A DNA stretch of 64,000 bases, from positions 7,688,001 through 7,752,000 of the forward strand of contig OX442322.1 in assembly GCA_949358305.1 (NCBI GenBank). Reading direction: 5' to 3'. The position numbers were made by a program, and so were the translations under genes. The notes under the pieces are model-generated. The model was not told the DNA's origin, searched no databases, and saw nothing but the letters and a program-made list of their open reading frames with translations. This DNA is from Strigamia acuminata. Taxonomy: Eukaryota; Arthropoda; Chilopoda; Geophilomorpha; Linotaeniidae. Shown here piece by piece: positions 25,480-36,206 of this stretch. How positions within the stretch are numbered: position 1 is the first letter of the stretch; each line of letters opens with the position of its first letter.

Positions 25480-25865
25480 GCAAATTCAGTTATTATTAAT
25501 AAAATCAATAATTGCAAATTCAATTATTTGGAAAGAAACTAATTGCAAATTCAATTATTTAGAAAGAAACCAATTGCAAATTCAATTCTTATGAATGAAA
25601 TCAATCGCAAATTCAGTTCTTATGAATGAAATTAATTGCAAATTTATTTATCTTGAATGAAATCAATTTCAAATTCAATTCTTATGAATGAAATCAATCG
25701 CAAATTCAGTTCTTATGAATGAAATTAATTGCAAATTTATTTATCTTGAATGAAATCAATTTCAAATTCAATTCTTATGAATGAAATCAATCGCAAATTC
25801 AGTTCTTATGAATGAAATCAATTGCAAATTTATTTATCTTGAATGAAATCAGTTGCACATTCAAT
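25480..25865 (+). repeat. AT-rich satellite with higher-order unit
   Basis: Basic unit of about 32 bp (type CAAATTCAATTCTTATGAAT then GAAATCAATTG). In the right half three diverged units form a block of about 96 bp that repeats two and a half times. Confidence 0.85.
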
Positions 25866-26044
25866 GGCTTCAACTTAAATAAATTATTTTTTTTTAAAAA
25901 CCTTCAATGAACTCATCATAAATACCAATGCTACGACTGTTTTATCCATTTTCTACTGTAGATTCACAACTACATGAACCAAGTAAGCATCCCAAAAGCA
26001 TTTATCCAAATATTTTCAACGTATAGTTTCCAGAATTCTAGAAA

Positions 26045-26375
26045 ATGTCGTCAACATCACAAAAACATCGAAATTTCGTGGCTGAACCAATGGGCGAAAA
26101 AAAAGTGACAGATCTAGCCGGCATCGGCGAAGTGTTAGGCGGACGGTTGGAAGCCAAGGGATTCGATAAGGTCGGGTTTATATTGTGTTTAACGTGTTCT
26201 TTTTACTGATTTTTGTTTGTCATTTTAGGCTTACGTTGTGTTGGGTCACTATTTAGTATTGAAAAGAAATAAGGAACGTTTTGTTACTTGGTTGAAGGTC
26301 ACTTCCGGAGCGAATGCAGGACAGGCTGGAAAATGTTATCAATGTCTTACTGATTGGTGTGATGCGTTTCTTTAA
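26045..26375 (+). CDS. BANF1: barrier-to-autointegration factor (BAF), two exons
   Basis: Small DNA-bridging dimer that compacts DNA, links chromatin to LEM-domain nuclear-envelope proteins, and can restrict cytoplasmic viral or retroelement DNA. Exons 26045-26170 and 26229-26375 are joined by a GT-AG intron after the GFDK motif, giving 90 residues against 89 in human BAF. Visible: [15 protein letters not shown] start, [19 protein letters not shown] helix-hairpin-helix, [12 protein letters not shown], and the WCDAFL end. The second half is more divergent ([17 protein letters not shown]). The gene lies 200 bp upstream of the thymidine kinase on the same strand. Confidence 0.95.
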
Positions 26376-26576
26376 TTTTTGTGGGTTTAAAATCAATATT
26401 ATTATAATTTGAAAGTTTTAGTACATTTTAATTAAATTTTGACTGATACCTTTACACTGATCAACTTTAGTAAAGATTTTATTTTATTTTAATAATTCAT
26501 TATTTTGTTTTATATTTTATACATTTTTTTCTTTTTGTTATAACAAATGTGTTTTTATCCAGTGTTATCTAGCAAG

Positions 26577-27209
26577 ATGGACGGGGAAATACAAGTGATC
26601 GTCAAATGTAATCCAGACAATCCGAAAACAAAAATTCAAGGGGGATGTATTCAATTAATCATTGGACCAATGTTTGCCGGAAAAACCTTGGAGCTGCTGA
26701 GACGAATGGAGACTGAAAAAAAAGAAGATTTATTATTAATCAAGTCGAAGAAGGACAATCGATACAGTAGTCATGAGATTGTTACTCATTGTGGAAAACG
26801 AAAAATAGCTCAAGTTTACACGAAGTTGATGGATGCAAGAGAGATGGCAATGAATTACGCAATTATCGGAATTGATGAAGGTCAATTTTTTGACGATTTG
26901 ATCCAGTTCTCTGAGGAAATGGCTGAAGAAGGAAAGATCATTATTGTTGCTGCATTAGATGGAGATTATCAGAAAAAACCTTTTGGTCAAATATGTCAAA
27001 TGGTTCCACGATCCGAGATTATAACCAAGCTTTATGCGAACTGCCAATTCTGTAGATTTCCTGCTTCATTCACAAAAAGAATTTCCAACGATAAGGAAAT
27101 AGAAGTAATTGGCGGAACTGACAAATATGTGGCCACTTGTAGAAAATGTTTCAATTCAAATGTAAATATGAATAAACTAATGAATAAACCTGAGTATAAA
27201 AACCACTAA
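26577..27209 (+). CDS. TK1: thymidine kinase, TK1 type, intronless
   Basis: Phosphorylates thymidine to dTMP in the salvage pathway. ATG 26577 is preferred (210 residues). An in-frame ATG at 26547 would add ten residues, but it sits before a pyrimidine tract and AG (about 26560-26572) that looks like a splice acceptor. Visible motifs, numbered from 26547: P-loop GPMFAGKT (40-47); catalytic E111 within IGIDEGQFF; VAALDGDYQKKPFG; zinc site C166/C169 and C198/C201; lasso region EVIGGTDKYVATCRKC. The P-loop has Ala-Gly-Lys-Thr where animal TK1 usually has Ser-Gly-Lys-Ser. Animal TK1 genes normally contain coding introns; this one has none, so a retrocopy or transfer from a DNA virus is possible. 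Confidence 0.93.
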   Translation: MDGEIQVIVKCNPDNPKTKIQGGCIQLIIGPMFAGKTLELLRRMETEKKEDLLLIKSKKDNRYSSHEIVTHCGKRKIAQVYTKLMDAREMAMNYAIIGIDEGQFFDDLIQFSEEMAEEGKIIIVAALDGDYQKKPFGQICQMVPRSEIITKLYANCQFCRFPASFTKRISNDKEIEVIGGTDKYVATCRKCFNSNVNMNKLMNKPEYKNH

Positions 27210-27599
27210 ATTACAAAAATTGAAAATAATAGAGATTTTTTTATATTACTGAGATTTTTTGACATTTTAGAGTTGGAATAAACTTTATTGCATTATGGTA
27301 AATTTTATTCTATAGCAGTTAAGTATGATGTTTGTCGTGCAATTAACTGATTTATTCTTCTTGAAGTTAAGCTGTTTTAAACTGTGCAAATAAAAATAAA
27401 TGCATTTCCGAAATATGTATTTGTAGATCACAGAAGATAACATGGTGACAGTATTAAAAGATAGACCGAGCAAATAATGGTAGATAAACTTAAAAGAGCT
27501 AAACTGAAGGGATGTTTGTTTGCCCACGATTGTACAGCCCAGTTGTAATCTTTTATTAACAAATGAATCACTTTTTCCAAGTTGCCATAAGTACAATAC
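27210..27599. other. TK 3' flank up to gypsy-U insertion
   Basis: AT-rich; AATAAA at about 27276 may end the TK transcript. The last four bases (27596-27599, ATAC) are the left target-site duplication of gypsy-U. Confidence 0.6.
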
Positions 27600-28112
27600 T
27601 GTTACGTGGCCAAATGGCCAATAGTGACCACGTAACTTATTTACTTATTACTACTAGACCTTTAGCTTCACTAATACTAGCTGAGCTAAAGAGTGACTTA
27701 ATTAGCTAAGAGTGAAATGAAACACAGCCAGAGTTTTAAGATTGAAAACAATACAGTGTCTTTATTCTTTAAATCAAAACACTTAAATCATAAATACAAA
27801 ATGTACGACTAAATCTAAACTAAACCTAATAAATACTCTAAGATATGATTAACACTTTGATTCAGTTTGGAGGGAAACAATCACACCACGCCATTTGCTG
27901 GCTGGTGCTAACTGTTTAGAAGCCCGGGATGGACTGAGCTCTAAGAGCCAAAGTGGCTCTTTTATACTAGAGTCACCCCCTGAGTTAATCCAGATTGACC
28001 AGCCCGTGATGTCACCATCACGTACGCTGGCTAGTGATAGATTTTGACAACTTCTTTAATTCTATCGCTGGTTTGAGCTGGTCGGCAGACGACGCAACTC
28101 AACCGCGTGACA
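27600..28112 (-). repeat. 3' LTR of gypsy-U
   Basis: Direct repeat of 36207-36719. On the minus strand it starts TGTCACGCGG and ends GTAACA. It has TATAAAA (about 27963-27969) and AATAAA further downstream (about 27760-27768), so it contains promoter and polyadenylation signals. Confidence 0.95.
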
Positions 28113-28124
28113 GCCCCCTCTTTA
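28113..28124 (-). other. polypurine tract of gypsy-U
   Basis: On the minus strand AAAGAGGGGGC directly abuts the 3' LTR. Confidence 0.8.
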
Positions 28125-28432
28125 AATTTTTTGGTCTCCAAAAACCACAGTACTCCAAAATCTAAGCCAATTATTTTATATGTCCATCATACCTTAAAAA
28201 AATAATCAAATATATGAGTCCCACCCCAGTGTTAATCATATCTTTTATAAAGTAAAACAAAATTCCACATTTCACTAAAAAAAATTACAATGAACTTCAA
28301 CACTTTTTGGATTTTCTTTTACATTTATATTACTTTTTTTTTTCGAGTTTTCTAACATTTTCTATAAAACTATGAAATCTATATCTTCATTAAAATACAC
28401 ACAAAAAAAAACAAAGTATTTAACTCAAAAGT

Positions 28433-29803
28433 TCATAAAAGAGGAGCCTTTAACTTCTCTTTTTCTTCTTCGAATGGTTCCAAAGTCTTCTGATGTAATT
28501 CGTAAAGAATCCGGTGGCGTAGATGAATCGGATGCGCATGGCGCATGTAGTCTCGGTCCACCAGATAGCGCCGTGCAAAGTACAGCACCGCTGGCCCACA
28601 CGAATCTGGGTCAAGCTGCTGAACTCGCGGCGGGTCCCACTGCCTCAGTCTGTGCGGGAAATAAATCTCCGCACCTGTAAAGCAGTTGTGGATGGTCTGC
28701 CATTGAATGCTTTTAGTGTCCAATGGACCCGATGGGTCGTACAAAACAATGTCCGTTGGGAATTTGGTCCAGTCAACTATCAGAAACTGCCAGTGCTCTT
28801 CAATCGGAATTGGAAGCAGCCAAATAGGCCTCGCATTACCCGGCCGATCTTGTTTAATCATATTTATGGCTTCAAGAAACGACTCGCGGTCTAACATCAA
28901 GGCGACAAGCTCTACAGTAAAATAACACACGTGTTTATAATATCCTGCCAGTAATTCCAAATACGAGTTAATAACACTCGCATGAACCCAAGAGCCTTTC
29001 CCCGGCTCTAAGCTACCGAGAGCCGCCATCTCATGATTTTTAATAATCATCGGTGGTGTTCCGTCCATCGTGACCGCTGCGTCATCCATTGGTTTCCAAG
29101 CGTAGTCACGCGCGAGTTGCAATGCCACTAGTTGTTTGTCGGTATCCAACTGAACTTTATATGAATACAAAACAGGCGGCAAGTCAAAATAAGGATCTCC
29201 ATACGATGTCCTGTTGGCTAAGGCTTTCGCCTTTTGTATGTTCTTACGGATGACAGCTTCGTGTAACAGCAGCTTATCTGCCGCTTGAAACCAAGCTTCA
29301 TATATCACCTTGCCATCTGTCCCTTTCAAGTTCAGCTTGTCCACTGCAATCGCCATGTTCCTTTGCTCTAGCCGAAGTTCGCGTAGACGTTTCTCATTTC
29401 GCTCGATGGTTTTGGCGTTCTGCTTCTTCATTTCCTTAATTCCCTGTTTCGAAAATTCCTGTTTCTCCTTCTTCATCTTCTCTCTCTTCACCTTCTCACT
29501 CGCCTTTCGCTTCTCAACTTTATGCTTTTCTGCTGGCGTCAAAGGGCGCTCGTGAACCTTCGGTGCCTGTCTTTGTTCCTTACCATCTGAAAATGGTCGA
29601 TCAAAGTTGACAAAGTCCGTCAGTTTAGGAGTTTCCTTTGAGCATGACGCCATCGCTCCTTCTTCGACTTGCTCCAATCGAGATGTACAGGTAAACAAAT
29701 CAGCGAGTCGAGTTGACGCACCCGAACGTGTCGACATTGCATCGTCCTCGTCCTCCGACTCATGGATCCTCACGTGCTTAAATTTGTTAGTCATCTCCTC
29801 CAT
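28433..29803 (-). CDS. Ulp1/SENP-like (C48) cysteine protease encoded in gypsy-U
   Basis: 456 codons, intact, between integrase and the 3' LTR. The N-terminus is acidic and Ser-rich; residues 85-150 are a highly charged Lys/Glu coiled coil. The C-terminal domain has the Ulp1 order of motifs: SWVHASVINSYLELL (271-285; family pattern W..D..IN.Y..LL); catalytic H337-W338; D356 in LYDPSG; oxyanion Q396; and C402 in DSCG, with the canonical Q-x5-C spacing. C48 enzymes cleave SUMO- or ubiquitin-like tags. A target such as gag maturation, SUMO on the integration complex, or host silencing factors is inference. It sits where env would be. A long T tract followed by AG lies just upstream of the ATG. 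Being inside two identical LTRs, it moved with the element. Confidence 0.85.
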   Translation of the reverse strand: MEEMTNKFKHVRIHESEDEDDAMSTRSGASTRLADLFTCTSRLEQVEEGAMASCSKETPKLTDFVNFDRPFSDGKEQRQAPKVHERPLTPAEKHKVEKRKASEKVKREKMKKEKQEFSKQGIKEMKKQNAKTIERNEKRLRELRLEQRNMAIAVDKLNLKGTDGKVIYEAWFQAADKLLLHEAVIRKNIQKAKALANRTSYGDPYFDLPPVLYSYKVQLDTDKQLVALQLARDYAWKPMDDAAVTMDGTPPMIIKNHEMAALGSLEPGKGSWVHASVINSYLELLAGYYKHVCYFTVELVALMLDRESFLEAINMIKQDRPGNARPIWLLPIPIEEHWQFLIVDWTKFPTDIVLYDPSGPLDTKSIQWQTIHNCFTGAEIYFPHRLRQWDPPRVQQLDPDSCGPAVLYFARRYLVDRDYMRHAHPIHLRHRILYELHQKTLEPFEEEKEKLKAPLL

Positions 29804-30185
29804 TCATGCTTCATTAAAAAAAAAAAAAAAAAAAAAATTAATATACGGTTGACCAATATTAATTGTAATTCAATGTATTCCTTATTAATTCCGTCTATTG
29901 CAACTATAATTTTAATTTACTATGTAAAATTCAAATTATTATCTATGAGCTAATTAAATATTCAATGTAAAAATGTCCAAGTTAATAATTTCAATGCAGC
30001 TTCTTGAAAATCATTCGCATTAATTTCGTTTTCAAACTTTCCAAATTTCCGCTCTATTAATCTTCAATTTCAATTGTTTAATAATACGTACTGTCACACA
30101 CGCGCTTTCTAAATATCACGTTGTTAAGTTCAATTGAAAATTTTCTCCGGTCACAACAATATGCTTGTGTTCCCTTTGAAAAAGT
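29804..30185 (-). other. gypsy-U spacer between pol and Ulp1 ORF
   Basis: AT-rich with no gene. On the minus strand it ends in about 23 T residues and then AG (29810-29809), six bases before the ATG: a candidate splice acceptor for a subgenomic Ulp1 mRNA. Confidence 0.45.
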
Positions 30186-33100
30186 TCAGTAGAATGTAGT
30201 GTAATCGCGCCGTGCCTGTTTGCGTAGGCGGCGTGACCGGAAACTGCCAATTTCAGGTGGTCGCGCATGCGCGTCGTTGTCGACCGCACTTGCGACGCCT
30301 GGTGACGGTTTCGGAAGTTGATTTTCCTCATTTTTTGCCGGAAGTTCATCCTCGAATAAGCCTCGCAACGATATTTGATCATCATCGTCAATGAAACGTT
30401 CCGTAGCTGCAGAAATAGGTTTGTTTGACGAATTTACGTTGTTTTCCGCGATAATTTCATTTCCGCTGTCTATTTCCTTCAAATCATCAGCAAATGTAAC
30501 CTTTTTAGATGTTAAAGGCTTCATAATTTCCTCTGAAAGTTCTTCTCTCATTTTGTACGGTTTCAGTCGCTCTATGTTCACAATGTCCATCTTTTTGCCT
30601 GATGAACTTCGAATTTCGTAGTCATTCGGCGCTGTTCGTCGTACGATCTCATATGGCCCAGAGAATTGTGGCAAGAGCTTTTCGCTTAAACCAACCTTTC
30701 TATTTGGTGTTTTCAAATAAACTAGCTCCCCTGGATCGAATTCCACGTGTACTCTGTCCAAATCAAACCTTTTCTTGCTTTTCACACCTTGTTCTTGTAT
30801 TCTTTCATTGGCAATTCTCCTTGCCTCCCTGATAAATCTGGAAGTACGCAAAGTGAATTCCTTACGAGGAAGATTTAAGTTGACATCCACGTTGAGATCT
30901 GCTTCATAACCTCGTAATAAATAATACGGAGTGTAACCTGTTGTTTCATGGACTCCAGTGTTGTAAGAGAATAGAAGAAATGGTAAAAATGCGTCCCAAT
31001 CAGTATGATCTTTATTTACATAACTCTGCAACATTTTAGCTATTGTCGCATTAAATCTTTCCGTAAGACCGTTTGTTCTTGGATGGTATCCGGAAGTGGA
31101 TTTGTGAAGGGACTTAAACAATGCAGATATTTCCTTAATCATTTCATTTCTATATTCTGTTCCCTTATCACTCAGAATCTCTCGTGGGCTTCCTTCTTTC
31201 AGCATGACTTCATAAACAAGGGCATTCGCTGCTTCAATAGCTGTGCACGCTGGTGCTGCTCTAGCTATTGCAGTGCGTGATAAATAATCCGTAATAATGA
31301 AAACGTACTTGTTTCCTGTGTCAGATATTGGGAAACTGCCTAACGTGTCTATGGCTACTCGTTCGAATGGTCGAGACACTGTCGACCACGGCTGCATCAA
31401 TCCTTTTGGCGGTGTTGTCATGGTTTTTGCACTTGCACACTTCGGACATGAGAGTACGTAATTCCTTACGTCCCTATAAATCCTTGGCCAGAAGAAACGT
31501 GTTCTAATTTTCTTCCAAGTTCTACTCAGGCCTAAATGAGCGCCTGTAAGACCATCATGCATTTCTACTAAAACATCTTTTCTCAAATGCTGTGGAATAT
31601 ACAGTAATTCTTCCGTGTTCAAGGAATTAAATTTCTTCTTAAACAAAATATCGCCTTGAAGTACGTACTGCTGTAGCGGACGTCTTCTTTTGCGCGGAAG
31701 TTGCTCTATTGTCTGCAGTGATGTGATGAGTTCCATAATCTTCTGATCTTTACGCTGCTCTGCAGGTAAATCGAGATTTTCGAGCAATAATGAAGGAATA
31801 ATTACCTCTTATTCACTAATGTCCTCAGGAATCCTACTTAACGCATCGGCATCTGTATGTTTCTTGCCTGACTTATGCTGTACTTCATAATCATAGTCAA
31901 CCAACTGCAGACTCCATCGTGCTAACCTACCATTTGGATTTTTGACGCTTTTCAGCCATTGAAGTGCTGAATGGTCCGTGATGATGGTAAACTTCTTTCC
32001 ATACAAATAAGGGCGAAATTTCTGTATGCCAAACAATATGGCCAGACATTCCCTTTCTGTCGCGTTATAGTTCTGTTCGGCATTGCTCAATAACCTACTA
32101 GCATAACAAATCACATGCTCTTGGTTGTTAAGCTTTTGCTTCAAAATGGCTCCCAAACCGTAAGCGCTTGCATCCGTTGATATGATGAAAGGCTGTGCGA
32201 AATTAGGATGAGCCAAAACTGGCACTGTTACCAAAGCTGTTCTTAGTTGTTTAAATGCTTCTTCATGAGGCGGTCCCCAGTCGAATTTCTCGTCTTTCTT
32301 CGTAAGGTTGACCAAGGGTTTGGAAATATCAGCAAATCCTAAAATGAATTTTCTATAATATGAGCACAAACCCAAAAATCCCCTTAACTGCTTCACATTT
32401 AATGGAATTGGAAACTTTGCTACAGACTCGAGATTTCGTGGATCTGGTGAAATGCCTTCTGAATCAATCACGTGTCCGAGATATCGGATTGTATCCGTCC
32501 CGAAAGTGCATTTACTTAGCTTTACCTTTAAATTCGCAATTCGCAGTTTTTCAAAGACTGAGTCCAGATCTTGTAAATGTTGTTCAAATGTTTTAGAAAA
32601 AATTATAAGGTCGTCAAGATAGGCTATACAGACCTTTCCAAGGAGGTTGCCCAATACTTTATTCATCAATTTTTGAAACGCTGCTGGGCTGTTACATAAC
32701 CCCATTCCAAGGACATTAAATTCATAGTGTCCGGTTGAAGTGGTGAACGCTGTTTTCTCTCGGTCTTGTTCATTTATTTCAACTTGATGGTATCCTTGGA
32801 TTAAATCCATCATCGAGAAAAACTGGGCCCCTGCTAGTTGATCTAACGTGTCATCTATTCTTGGCAGTGGGTACACCATTTTCTTTGTAATTGCGTTCAA
32901 CCTTCTCCAATCAACACAAAACCTCCATTTACCGTCTCTTTTCTTGATGAGCAAAACTGGCGCGCTCCAAGGACTTTCCGATTCCCTTATGACTCCTTGT
33001 TCTAACAATTTTCTGGTTTCCTCAGCTTCTACTTCTTTTTCTGCAATTGATCGTCTGTACGGCTGCAAGTGAATAGGTTCATGATCACCTGTATCAATTT

Positions 33101-33980
33101 TATGACTAAAGTTGGTTACTCTTCCTAAATCTTTATCTGTCATGGCAAATCTGTCCTGATTTTTCTGAAGTAACTGCTTCATTTGTTGCTGTTGGTTCTT
33201 GGTCATCTTACCTTCGGCTATTGCGGAGTCAAAATCAAAGCAATTTGCTTGTTTTTCATTCGACAACTCAACAACCTTAGAACTCGGGGAGTTAGAGTCA
33301 AAACAATTTGCTTGTTTTTCATCTATCAGCCCAATATCAATAATATAATGTGCCTTACCAATCGCAGACTTCTCTTGCAGAAAAATGGACTTAGATGTTG
33401 GATTCGCCACTCGTATTACGCCTTTGCCGTTCTCAAACTTTGTTAACGTCTTACAACACATAATACCAAACCTATCAATTACATTTCCTAAAGGTTCCAA
33501 AAACATTTCTTTCGTTAACGCTGTGCTTAAATTAACTGGAACTACACATTCATGCATTGGTGGAATTGCTATGCCTTTTGTCACTCTTGCTACGTAATTC
33601 TGGTCCACATACGTCTTATTCATCGGGAAAACCGCTTCTAATCCACTTTTTCGGCCCACAAAGATTTTTTGTAAATCATAATCAACAACACACCTTGCAA
33701 AAGTCATAAATGGATCTCCCAATAAAAGTTGGTAATTGAAACTTCTAACTATCAATACTTCTACTGAATACTGCAATTGTCCTATTTGAATGTTCAAATT
33801 TGTTTTACCCACTGGAGTTATTAAATCAGTTCCTATTCCTCGTAATCTAACGTTGGGTGTAGGTTGATAATCCAACTGTAATATTTCTGCTAACTCTTCA
33901 CTCAAAATGTTCTTCTTAGCTCCAGTGTCCATGACTGCCTTTATTTCCAAATTTTTTACAATTACCGGGATTTCCAACAA
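30186..33980 (-). CDS. gypsy-U pol: protease, RT, RNase H, integrase (one internal TAA)
   Basis: One frame over 3.8 kb with a single TAA at 31811-31809. Aspartic protease: VMDTGAKKN near the start. RT: FCVDWRRLN, MDLIQGYHQV and YLDDLIIFSK. RNase H: STDASAYGLGA and ATERECLAI. Integrase: HxxxxGAHLG and CPKC zinc motif, D in AIDTLG, D in SDKGTEY, E in LTERFN, then a GPYEIV-type C-terminal fold and an Arg-rich tail. No ATG opens the frame. It continues upstream to about 34112 and overlaps the gag 3' end in the -1 frame, so Gag-Pol fusion by frameshifting is likely. The TAA falls in the linker between RNase H and integrase, not in a domain. Confidence 0.93.
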
Positions 33981-34090
33981 TGATTCCGAAATTTTTGCGT
34001 CAATTATTATAATGTTATCCTTTTTCCATCTTTTATTCTTTTTCTTCTTACTTCTACTCGGATGGTAACAATTTCTCTGTGGCCGACCTC

Positions 34091-35533
34091 CTAGTTTTCC
34101 GTCTGTTGTTGGGTGTTAACTGTAGGATTAGGACCTTCTCTTCTACGTCTTCTTGGTCTCCCAGCCCTACCACCTCTATCCTGTTGGTACCTTGGTGGAT
34201 TATAGAACTCGCAAGTAAAGTGATGGTAGCATCCACAAGAACGCGTATTATCATTTTTACTATTGTTGTTACTGTTAGTATTGTAATTTTGATTACCACC
34301 TCTATTACCACCTCTCTGATAATTCTGATACTGGAAATTCTGACCTCCCCGCTTCATTGGCGTATACCACTGACTTCCTATCAGGATGGGTTCTTCTGAC
34401 GTCGGTTCTACCGTCTCAAGAGCTAATAACCGTTGTCTTAACATTGCATTTTCAGCTAAAAGCTCGGCGTAGGTTAATGAGGTTTCCACAGTTCCACTCA
34501 GTTTACCTGATGTCGCTGGAGTTACCTTTTCATCCACCACCTTTTTGAAAAGTGAGAGCAGTAAATCCGCTGGATCCTTAACCTTGTGGGTCTCGTACAA
34601 CTTCACCCTCTGTTCCATCTCTGCCAATGTGGATGGGAATACTGTAATTATCATCTTCTTCATATCGGGTTTCATCCCTTGATAAACATAATTAATCTTT
34701 TGATGTTCAGTGAGCTCCGGCCTCACAAATGCACACTCAGCCAAAACTTTTTTCATATAGGCATCCGCTGTTCCTTCTGTATGCGACATAAAGTGGAGAG
34801 TATTTAAAACATTTTCCTGGCCTCTACGAAATTTATCTTCTAGTTGTGGTTTCCACTCTGTCCAAGTCCATGTTGGATTTTTCTTGAGCAATTCCACATA
34901 CCAAGCCAGACCATCAGTTTTTAACGCTAATGGCAATTGTTTAACTCTCTCATCATCTGTGCCTATTGTTGCTTCGTAAGCCACGAGCCACTGATCAATA
35001 TTCCCTTTTTCCGTATCAAAACAAACGACAGGTCGCTTTTGTATCATCAAACTCTTAAATAAATCAGTTAGTACTGCCGTTGGGTCCGCCATCTTGGATA
35101 CTATTCCTTTTGATGTGGATCCTTGTGTATTAGTTTTTAATAAAGGTGTTTGTATAGTCTTTATTGGTGTTAGTAATTCAAAAATTGATTTCAACTCTTT
35201 TGATTTTGTTAATTTCAAAGGTGAGGACAAATCAAGTTCTTGTTGCGATAATGAATCTTGAAATTGATCTTCCTCCTTTATTTCAACAACTGGATCTTCC
35301 TCCTTCACTTCCGATCCCGAATGTGATTTTGATTTCTTCCTAGTTTTGGTTATATTAGGGTTATCCACTAATCTTTGTAATTCCTGCTTCTGTAAGTCTA
35401 GTAAATTGTCCGTTTGTGTCTGTGTAAGCTTCACTGGTTTATCCACTATTAAGCCTTGAAATGCACTATAATTTTTTATTTTCACTACTCTATAATGCAC
35501 CTCCACACATTCACTATAACCAAAATTCACCAA
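34091..35533 (-). CDS. gypsy-U gag
   Basis: 480 codons. The central capsid-like part includes GNIDQWLVAYEATIG, a conserved Trp-rich segment (TWTWTEWKPQLEDKF) and YVYQGMKPD, typical of Ty3/gypsy capsids. The C-terminus is Asn/Gly/Arg-rich. In place of a classical CCHC knuckle there is a compact CGCYHHFTC cluster. The Lys-rich N-terminal third (KTRKKSKSHS) is probably disordered. Just before the stop codon is GGAAAAC followed by TAG, with the pol frame in -1, a possible shift site although the first half is not a standard slippery codon. Confidence 0.85.
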   Translation of the reverse strand: MVNFGYSECVEVHYRVVKIKNYSAFQGLIVDKPVKLTQTQTDNLLDLQKQELQRLVDNPNITKTRKKSKSHSGSEVKEEDPVVEIKEEDQFQDSLSQQELDLSSPLKLTKSKELKSIFELLTPIKTIQTPLLKTNTQGSTSKGIVSKMADPTAVLTDLFKSLMIQKRPVVCFDTEKGNIDQWLVAYEATIGTDDERVKQLPLALKTDGLAWYVELLKKNPTWTWTEWKPQLEDKFRRGQENVLNTLHFMSHTEGTADAYMKKVLAECAFVRPELTEHQKINYVYQGMKPDMKKMIITVFPSTLAEMEQRVKLYETHKVKDPADLLLSLFKKVVDEKVTPATSGKLSGTVETSLTYAELLAENAMLRQRLLALETVEPTSEEPILIGSQWYTPMKRGGQNFQYQNYQRGGNRGGNQNYNTNSNNNSKNDNTRSCGCYHHFTCEFYNPPRYQQDRGGRAGRPRRRRREGPNPTVNTQQQTEN

Positions 35534-36206
35534 TCACTTATTCTGAAACAAATCTTTATGCAATTAATCATTGAAATCAACATAAACCTCAACATATATC
35601 AAAAAAAACACATTGCCTGTAATGTAATCGTTATCAATCAATGTTTTATCATTAAATAAACACTCAATATTCAAAATCCTTATTCTGAAAAATATTCTCA
35701 TTTTTATGTTTCACAATTATTAACAATTCTGGAAAATAAACAATTATTATTATTAGTCAACAACAGAATCTATATAAATTATCACTAATTTATCAATTTC
35801 CTGTAAAAAAAAATTAAATTTATTAAACTTTATTAAGTATATTATTATCAAAATAAATTTTCCTGCAAAATTCAATATTCAACAATATTAAACAACTTTA
35901 ATAATTAAATCCAAAATATTATTTAATTCAATGCAACTCAATTAAATATTCAATCACTATACTGTCTTCAAACTCTGAGTCACTCTATGATTCACTCTTA
36001 TTTCTATCTAATATGCAAATTAATCTGCACTCCTTCTAAATTTTATAAGAATTTCTACTATTTTTACTGAGTTTTTACGGGGTTTTAGCTCTAATTATTC
36101 AATTTTTACCCAAAACTGGCTGATTTTTACTGTAAATTTTCACCTTTCACTACTTTTATCAAACCAATTAGTGGATCTAAAAAGAAAACCGCAATCTCCA
36201 CCACTT
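35534..36206 (-). other. gypsy-U leader and primer-binding site
   Basis: Untranslated leader of about 670 bp, very AT-rich. Two bases inside the 5' LTR, the minus strand reads TGGTGGAGATTGCGG (plus positions about 36190-36204), a TGG-starting candidate primer-binding site. The matching tRNA was not recognised. Confidence 0.6.

Noticed and set aside
28372-28894. Plus-strand ORFs opposite the Ulp1 gene
   Set aside because: They are shadows of the minus-strand gene, with no domains and no supporting signals.
31005-31280. Plus-strand ORFs inside gypsy-U pol
   Set aside because: Antisense shadows of the integrase gene.
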